From contig NZ_CP107008.1 of NCBI RefSeq assembly GCF_025725685.1, positions 4,030,001 through 4,094,000 of the forward strand: DNA of 64,000 nucleotides, written 5' to 3'. The notes beneath the pieces are model-generated. The model ran no database searches and was not told the origin of the DNA. It was given only the letters and a program-made list of their open reading frames with translations. Of this stretch, positions 59,072-64,000 are shown one piece after another. Source of the DNA: Halomonas sp. M4R1S46 (GTDB taxonomy: Bacteria; Pseudomonadota; Gammaproteobacteria; Pseudomonadales; Halomonadaceae). Within the stretch, counting starts at the first letter, position 1, and each line of letters begins with the position of its first letter. The position numbers and the translations under genes were made by a program.

Positions 59072-61018
59072 TCAGGTGGCAATGATCTGGCGGTAGATCC
59101 CCGGCAACGCCAGGGAGAGATGCTCGGGGCGCTGCACGATGGCATAGCCGCCGCGGCCGAACAGGTGCGGGATATAGCGGCCCGCCTCGCGGTCGATGGT
59201 CACGCCGAAGACCCGCACCTCCTGGCGGCGCGCCTCGAGCACCGCCTTGCGGGTGTCCTCGATCCCGTAGCGTCCCTCGTAGTAGTCGTTGTCGTTGGGC
59301 TTGCCGTCGGTGAGCAGCAGCAGCAGCCGATGCCGGCTGGGCCGCTCGGCGAGTGCCGCGGTCAGATGGCGGATGGCCGCTCCCATGCGGGTGTAGGAGC
59401 CCGGCTTGAGCGCGGCGATGCGCCGCGACACCCGCTCGCCCATGGGTTCGTCGAAGTCCTTCAGGGTCTTGACCCAGACCCGATGGCGACGCTGGGAGGT
59501 GAAGCTGTGGATGGCGTAGTCGTCGCCGCAGCCGGCCAGCCCGTGGCCCAGCACCAGCAGCGCCTCCTTGGCCACGTCCAGCACCCGGCGATCCGCCAGC
59601 CAGGCCTCGGTGGACAGCGACACGTCCACCAGGATCGACACCGCCAGGTCGCGGGCCTGGGTGCGGCTATCGAGGTAGAGGCGGTCGCTGGCCTCGCCGG
59701 TGGCGGCCAGGTCGCAGCGCGAGCGGATCACCGCGTCCATGTCCAGCTCGCTGCCATCGAGCTGACCGCGCAGGAGTTCACGGCGCGGACGCAGCGCCTC
59801 GAACTCGCGGCGCACCCGGCGGATGCGTCGACGTGTCACCTCGTCGGGCGTCCAGTCCTCGCCCTCCTCGCTCTGCAGGTCGCAGTGCACCACGCAGTGG
59901 TCGGGCAGGTAGGCCTGCTTGCGGTGGTTCCACTCCGGATAGGTATGGCGCCCCTTCAGCCGGCCGCCGGCGACCTCGTCCGGCGCCAGGTCGAGATCGA
60001 GCTTGAGCCTCGAGCTGGCGCGCTGGCGGTCGGGACTGAGGACGATCTCGTCGATCTGGTCGGCGGCCTGGCGGGCCGCGTCCTCCTCCTCGTCCTCCAC
60101 GTGGCGGTTGAGGTTCACCATCTCGGCCCAGGAGAGCATCTTCTCGGAGGCGTTGAGGATCAGCGGGTCGTCGCGGTCGGCCTGGTCCTGCTCGCGGCGG
60201 TCGGCCTTGCGCTTGCCGTGGTCGTCCTCCCGGGCATCGCCTCCGGCGAGTGGAGTCTCGTCGTCATCGGCACGCACGCCCGCCCCGTCCTCCCGGGTGC
60301 CCAATGTCACGGCCTGGCCCCATAGCGGCACGGGCAGCGTCGGCCGGTAGCCGCGCGGCGCACGGAAGTCGTCCAGGGGGAAAGTGTCGTCGCGAATGGC
60401 CCGCTGCATGGCCCGGGCCCATTGCCCCTCGGGGTCCGGGGCGCCCAGCTCCGCGCACAGGGCGGCTTCCAGCTCCGCCTCACGGGGCGGCAGCCGCCGG
60501 CGCCGGGGGCGGATCGCCAGCAGCTCGCCGCACAGGCGGACATAGCGATCCGTCAGCCCCGGGAAGCGCGCCAGCGCCGCCCGCGCGGCACGCCGCGCCT
60601 CGCGCAGGCGCAACAGGTCGGCCTGCAGCGGGTCGGCGGCCGGCTCGACCGGCCGAGCCTCGGCCAGGAAGGCCGTGAGCCACAGGTAGAGGTCGCGGTT
60701 GAGCGCGGTCTCGGGAAACAGCGCGATGCCTGGCGGCAGCAGCAGGTGTTCCTCGTCGCGCCGGGCCTGGTCGAGGGCCTCCTCGTCGAGGCCCAGGCGC
60801 TGGCGCAGGCTCAGCCGGTGGGACGAGGCGCGGGCGGCGATGGCGGCCACCTCGACGCCGGCCTCGCCGCCGCCGGCGCGGAAGAAGACCCCGAGCATGG
60901 GACGCAGGCTCTCTAGGGTCACTGCCGCCTCGGGGTGGTCGGGGTAGCTGGCCGCCCCGGAGGCCCAGCGGTGCCAGTGCCGGCCGACGAACTCCTCGAC
61001 CTCGAGGAAATCGAGCAT
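59072..61018 (-). CDS. norD: Nitric-oxide reductase activation protein NorD (VWA domain)
   Basis: A 648-aa cytoplasmic protein with a C-terminal von Willebrand factor A domain. The metal-ion-dependent adhesion site is visible as ILVDVSLSTEAWL (DxSxS), with a later Thr in PGSYTRMGAAIRH and Asp in LLLLTDGKPNDND. The N-terminal ~400 residues are helical with a charged, low-complexity middle (EDDHGKRKADRREQDQADRD). It works with the MoxR-type ATPase NorQ to activate NorCB, by known family pairing. The start at 61018 has CCGGAGGGTAAG upstream. Confidence 0.93.
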   Translation of the reverse strand: MLDFLEVEEFVGRHWHRWASGAASYPDHPEAAVTLESLRPMLGVFFRAGGGEAGVEVAAIAARASSHRLSLRQRLGLDEEALDQARRDEEHLLLPPGIALFPETALNRDLYLWLTAFLAEARPVEPAADPLQADLLRLREARRAARAALARFPGLTDRYVRLCGELLAIRPRRRRLPPREAELEAALCAELGAPDPEGQWARAMQRAIRDDTFPLDDFRAPRGYRPTLPVPLWGQAVTLGTREDGAGVRADDDETPLAGGDAREDDHGKRKADRREQDQADRDDPLILNASEKMLSWAEMVNLNRHVEDEEEDAARQAADQIDEIVLSPDRQRASSRLKLDLDLAPDEVAGGRLKGRHTYPEWNHRKQAYLPDHCVVHCDLQSEEGEDWTPDEVTRRRIRRVRREFEALRPRRELLRGQLDGSELDMDAVIRSRCDLAATGEASDRLYLDSRTQARDLAVSILVDVSLSTEAWLADRRVLDVAKEALLVLGHGLAGCGDDYAIHSFTSQRRHRVWVKTLKDFDEPMGERVSRRIAALKPGSYTRMGAAIRHLTAALAERPSRHRLLLLLTDGKPNDNDYYEGRYGIEDTRKAVLEARRQEVRVFGVTIDREAGRYIPHLFGRGGYAIVQRPEHLSLALPGIYRQIIAT

Positions 61019-61073
61019 CTTACCCTCCGGGAAGCGCTGAAGTTGGCGTTTATTTCACCACCTTAGGTGGTGG

Positions 61074-61190
61074 GGCTTTTCCGGGGGCAGGCCTTAGCGA
61101 AGGCGCTGTGAACCCGTCCCTGGGCGCTACTTTTGCCATCCATGGCAAAAGACCTTCGCTGCGACCTGCCCCCGGCGCCCCGGCTCGGCT
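61074..61190 (-). repeat. Dispersed palindromic repeat, copy 6 (reverse)
   Basis: Ends CCGGGGGCAGGCC and GACCTGCCCCCGG; inner palindrome TTTTGCCATCCATGGCAAAA; core GGCGCTGTGAACCCGTCCCT. It lies between norQ and norD on their shared strand. Confidence 0.9.
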
Positions 61191-61196
61191 TGGCAT

Positions 61197-62009
61197 TCAC
61201 CCAAAAGTGGCGCGAATGGCTTCCATCAGCCCCTGCTGGACATCCGCGTCGTCGGAGAGCGGCTCCACCAGGGTGGCCCGGGCCGCCTCGAGGATCGGCA
61301 TGCCGCCCTGGATCAGGGTCGCGCAGTAGACCAGCAAGCGGGTGGACACGCCCTCCTCCAGGTCCTGGCCCTTCATGGCGCGCAGGCTCGCGGCCAGGTT
61401 GACCAGGGCCGCGCAGCGCTCGGCGGGCAAGCCGCTCTCCCGGGCGACGATGTCGCGCTCCACCCCGGGGAGCGGGAAATCGAAGGACATCGCCACGAAA
61501 CGCTGGCGGGTGCTGGGCTTGAGCGACTTGAGGATGTGCTGGTAGCCGGGGTTGTAGGAAACCACCAGCATGAAGTCGTCCGGCGCCTCGAGCAGCTCGC
61601 CGGTGCGCTCCAGCGGCAGCAGGCGACGGTCGTCGGTCAGCGGGTGCAGCACCACGCTGACGTCCTTGCGGGCCTCGACCACCTCGTCGAGGTAGCAGAT
61701 GCCGCCCTCGCGCACCGCGCGGGTCAGGGGGCCGTCGACCCAGCGGGTCTCGCCGCCCTGCAGCAGGTAGCGGCCGGTGAGGTCGGCGGCGGTCAGGTCG
61801 TCGTGGCAGGCCACCGTATACAGCGGCTTGCCGAGCCTCGCCGCCATGTGGCTGACGAAGCGGGTCTTGCCGCAGCCGGTCGGCCCCTTGAGCAGCAGCG
61901 GCAGGCGCTGGCGAAAGGCCTGCTCGAACATCGTGCACTCGTTGCCGACGCTCTGGTAGAAAGGCGGTGCCTGCTCACGAGTGGTGGAAGCCAGGGGGGA
62001 AACAGCCAT
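61197..62009 (-). CDS. norQ: MoxR-type AAA+ ATPase NorQ
   Basis: A 270-aa AAA+ ATPase required, with NorD, to activate nitric-oxide reductase. The Walker A motif GPTGCGKT lies at residues 42-49. Walker B is GGICYLDEVVEARKDV, sensor 1 is LVVSYNPGYQ, and an arginine near KPSTRQRFVAMSFDFP matches the arginine finger region. Length matches the family. It lies 54 bases after norB and is followed by norD with a repeat in the 178-base gap. Confidence 0.95.
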   Translation of the reverse strand: MAVSPLASTTREQAPPFYQSVGNECTMFEQAFRQRLPLLLKGPTGCGKTRFVSHMAARLGKPLYTVACHDDLTAADLTGRYLLQGGETRWVDGPLTRAVREGGICYLDEVVEARKDVSVVLHPLTDDRRLLPLERTGELLEAPDDFMLVVSYNPGYQHILKSLKPSTRQRFVAMSFDFPLPGVERDIVARESGLPAERCAALVNLAASLRAMKGQDLEEGVSTRLLVYCATLIQGGMPILEAARATLVEPLSDDADVQQGLMEAIRATFG

Positions 62010-62063
62010 GCGTTCACTCCCGAATCGATGAACCGAGGGACGGCCCCGCGGGGCCGTCCACCA

Positions 62064-63419
62064 TCAGAGGCGCTCGGCGCCCGCGGTCAGCTGGGTGCCA
62101 CCCGCCGGCACCTGCTCGCGGGTCGGGCCGAAGAAGGCGTAGAGCAGCATCAATGCTCCCACGGCCACCGCCACGCCGGCGCCCAGGCGCATGACGTAGA
62201 ACAGGCCGAGCTGGCTCTGCACCTCCATGAAGTTCATGCCCAGCACCCGCTGCAGGTGCGTCTGAACCACCCCGGCGAAGGTCAGGGTGAAGGTCATGAA
62301 GCACATCGCCGAGGTCATGATCCAGAAGCCCCACATGTTCAGCACCTGGTTGTACGGCTGCACGCGGCGCAGCTGCGGCATGGCGAAGCTGATGATGCCG
62401 AGCATCAGCATCACGTAGGCACCGTAGAAGGCCAGGTGGCCGTGGGCCGCGGTGACCTGGGTGCCGTGGCTGTAGTAGTTGATGAACGACAGGGTGTGCA
62501 TGAAGCCCCACACGCCGGCACCGAAGAAGGCGATGGTCGGACAGCCCAGCGCCCACAGCATGGCGGCCTTGTTGGGGTGGTTGCGCGTGCCCTTCCAGAA
62601 CATGGTGAAGGCGAACACCACCATGGCGAAGAAGGGGATCACCTCCAGGGTGGAGAAGATGCTGCCGATGGGCTGCCAGTAGCTCGGTGCGCCGATCCAG
62701 TAGTAGTGGTGGCCGGTGCCCAGCAGGCCGGAGAACAGCGACAGGCCGACGATGACGTAGAGCCACTTCTCGATCACCTCGCGGTCGACGCCGGTCATCT
62801 TGATCAGCAGGTAGCCGAGCAGCGAGGCCATGATCAGCTCCCAGACGCCCTCGACCCAGAGGTGCACGACCCACCACCAGTAGAGCTTGTCCACGGCCAG
62901 GTTGGTCGGGTTGTAGAAGGCGAACAGCCAGAACACCGCGGCCAGCCACAGGCCCAGCATCAGCACCAGGTTGATGGCGGTCTTGCGGCCCTTGGCAAGG
63001 GTCATGCTGGTGTTGAAGAGGAACATCAAGAAGGAGATGGTGATCAGCACCTTGACCCAGAACGGCTGCTCGAGGAACTCGCGGCCCTCGTGGATCCCGA
63101 ACTGGTAGCCGACCAGCGCCGCGGCCCCGGCGAAGGCGAAGATGGCCAGCTGCAGGTAGGCCACTCCGGGGCTGTGGATCTCCCGCTCGGCCTCTTCCGG
63201 CATCAGGTAGTAGGTGCTGCCCATGAAGCCGATCAGCAGCCAGACGATCAGCAGGTTGGTATGGCTGACGCGCATGATGTTGAAGGGCATCAGCTCGGCC
63301 ATGAAGGTCGGCCAGGCATAGACGGTGGCGGCCAGCAGGCCGAAGACGATCTGCAACGTGAACAGCGCCATGGCCACCATGAAGAAGGGCAGGGCCACCC
63401 TCTGGGTCTCGTATTTCAT
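62064..63419 (-). CDS. norB: Nitric-oxide reductase, cytochrome b subunit
   Basis: A 451-aa catalytic subunit reducing two NO to N2O. Twelve helices; haem and iron ligands are in NIMRVSHTNLLIVWLL (His53), HLWVEGVWELIMASLLGYLL, GTGHHYYWIG (the His pair of the binuclear centre) and the C-terminal QVTAAHGHLAFYGAYVMLM. The glutamates that replace a Cu ligand are in EGVWE. I chose the ATG at 63419 (MKYETQ) on homology. It lies downstream of norC with repeat copy 7 in the gap, and upstream of norQ. Confidence 0.96.
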   Translation of the reverse strand: MKYETQRVALPFFMVAMALFTLQIVFGLLAATVYAWPTFMAELMPFNIMRVSHTNLLIVWLLIGFMGSTYYLMPEEAEREIHSPGVAYLQLAIFAFAGAAALVGYQFGIHEGREFLEQPFWVKVLITISFLMFLFNTSMTLAKGRKTAINLVLMLGLWLAAVFWLFAFYNPTNLAVDKLYWWWVVHLWVEGVWELIMASLLGYLLIKMTGVDREVIEKWLYVIVGLSLFSGLLGTGHHYYWIGAPSYWQPIGSIFSTLEVIPFFAMVVFAFTMFWKGTRNHPNKAAMLWALGCPTIAFFGAGVWGFMHTLSFINYYSHGTQVTAAHGHLAFYGAYVMLMLGIISFAMPQLRRVQPYNQVLNMWGFWIMTSAMCFMTFTLTFAGVVQTHLQRVLGMNFMEVQSQLGLFYVMRLGAGVAVAVGALMLLYAFFGPTREQVPAGGTQLTAGAERL

Positions 63420-63494
63420 TGCTGTGGTTCTCCTCGGTTCATCCATCCGGGGCTACCGCGACTAGGTGCTTCTCTCACACCCAGACTGAAGAGA

Positions 63495-63622
63495 TGAGCT
63501 TTCCCGGCGGCAAGCCTCCGCGAGGGCGCTGTGAACCCTTCCGTGGGCGCTACTTTTGCCATCCATGGCAAAAGACCCTCGCTTCGCCTTGCCCCCGGCG
63601 CTCACCATCGCCGGGCGTGTGT
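63495..63622 (-). repeat. Dispersed palindromic repeat, copy 7 (reverse)
   Basis: Ends TTTCCCGGCGGCAAGCC and GCCTTGCCCCCGGCG; inner palindrome TTTTGCCATCCATGGCAAAA; core GGCGCTGTGAACCC and GGGCGCTAC. It lies between norC and norB. Confidence 0.9.
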
Positions 63623-63631
63623 GAAGGTACC

Positions 63632-64000
63632 TTAGCCAGACGGATGCGGTGGCCAGTCCTGAGCGTCGATGCCGTCGGTCCACTCCAGGAAGTCGACCAG
63701 GGCATTGAGCTCCTTGTCGCTGAGGTCGAACTGCGGCATCTGGCGTCGACCCGGCGCGCCCAGCGGCTGGGCGTTCATCCAGGCGATGAGGCCGGCGCGG
63801 GCCGCCTCGGGATTCTCCCGGCCGCCGTAGCGCGTCCAGACGTTGCCCAGCTCCGGGGCGAAGTAGGCGCCCTCGCCCATGATGCTGTGGCAGTTGATGC
63901 ACATGTTCTCCTCCCACACCTCCTTGCCGTGGGCCACCGACTCGGTGAGCCCGGCACTGTCGGTGGAATCGGTGACCATGTACCAGTGGCTGTGCGCCGT
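63632..64000 (-). CDS. norC: Nitric-oxide reductase, cytochrome c subunit (5' part outside window)
   Basis: The C-terminal 122 residues of the membrane-anchored cytochrome c that feeds electrons to NorB. The haem motif is MCINCHSIMGEG (CxxCH), followed by AYFAPELGNVW, and the axial Met is in RRQMPQFDLSD. The frame stays open to the window edge (reading TAHSHWYMVTDS), so the start and membrane anchor lie beyond 64000. It leads norCBQD. Confidence 0.93.
   Translation of the reverse strand, partial: TAHSHWYMVTDSTDSAGLTESVAHGKEVWEENMCINCHSIMGEGAYFAPELGNVWTRYGGRENPEAARAGLIAWMNAQPLGAPGRRQMPQFDLSDKELNALVDFLEWTDGIDAQDWPPHPSG

Noticed and set aside
1..64000. tRNA or rRNA genes, CRISPR arrays, complete insertion sequences
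   Set aside because: None seen on reading both strands; no transposase-like protein or direct-repeat/spacer pattern was found.

Overview
The window is a high-GC chromosomal segment of a heterotrophic, facultatively denitrifying gammaproteobacterium. Gene content and codon use look like a halomonad (Halomonas and relatives); that is an inference from gene families, because there is no rRNA in the window. Coding density is high. Both ends cut through genes: an ABC-transporter permease on the left and norC on the right.

Left third (1-18 kb): mostly housekeeping and accessory genes. They are an AttFGH-like permease/lipoprotein pair; LysR, DoxX and a YgiD-type dioxygenase; glyoxalase I; an NlpC/P60 lipoprotein followed by the decayed tail of a 1-Cys peroxiredoxin; and a QseBC/PmrAB-like two-component system with a perfect PmrA-type box in front of the next small membrane-protein gene. 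A TPP riboswitch follows, controlling an internally deleted thiM and an intact thiE. Then come an EamA exporter, a SPOR-tailed D-Ala-D-Ala carboxypeptidase, a Cache-HAMP-GAF-HD-GYP phosphodiesterase and a TSUP permease.

Lysine/2-aminoadipate catabolism (16.7-29.4 kb): AmaA (pipecolate oxidase) and AmaB (piperideine-6-carboxylate dehydrogenase) are followed by a putative NhaC antiporter. A 2-aminoadipate aminotransferase, a YdiJ-type D-2-hydroxyglutarate dehydrogenase and HglS form a second, translationally coupled operon. Two paralogous LysR regulators lie tail to tail between the halves. Together they would take L-pipecolate to 2-oxoglutarate. The YdiJ linker has absorbed a dispersed repeat in frame.

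Denitrification island (29.5-64 kb): narGHJI, a parvulin-type PPIase, moaB, moeA, a DNR-like Crp/Fnr regulator and a DGC-domain protein all run on the minus strand. narXL and two classical NarK transporters are on the plus strand behind clear NarL and FNR/DNR boxes. A third NarK-like MFS protein appears to lack both nitrate-binding arginines. norE and norF follow, then norD, norQ, norB and norC on the minus strand. No nitrite reductase is present.

A type VI secretion cassette (50.4-58.6 kb) separates norEF from norDQBC. It contains hcp, vgrG, a DUF4123 adaptor, an 867-aa VasX/BTH_I2691-like putative pore-forming effector, and a tandem array of two full and one truncated DUF6708-like membrane proteins. 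The array pairs nearly identical core DNA with two divergent segments, as expected for an expanding immunity-gene array, although immunity function is inferred.

Seven copies of one ~100-130 bp palindromic repeat are scattered through the window. Five lie in gaps between co-directional denitrification genes, one is in an intergenic region, and one is inside ydiJ. A 57-bp tandem duplication sits in narG.
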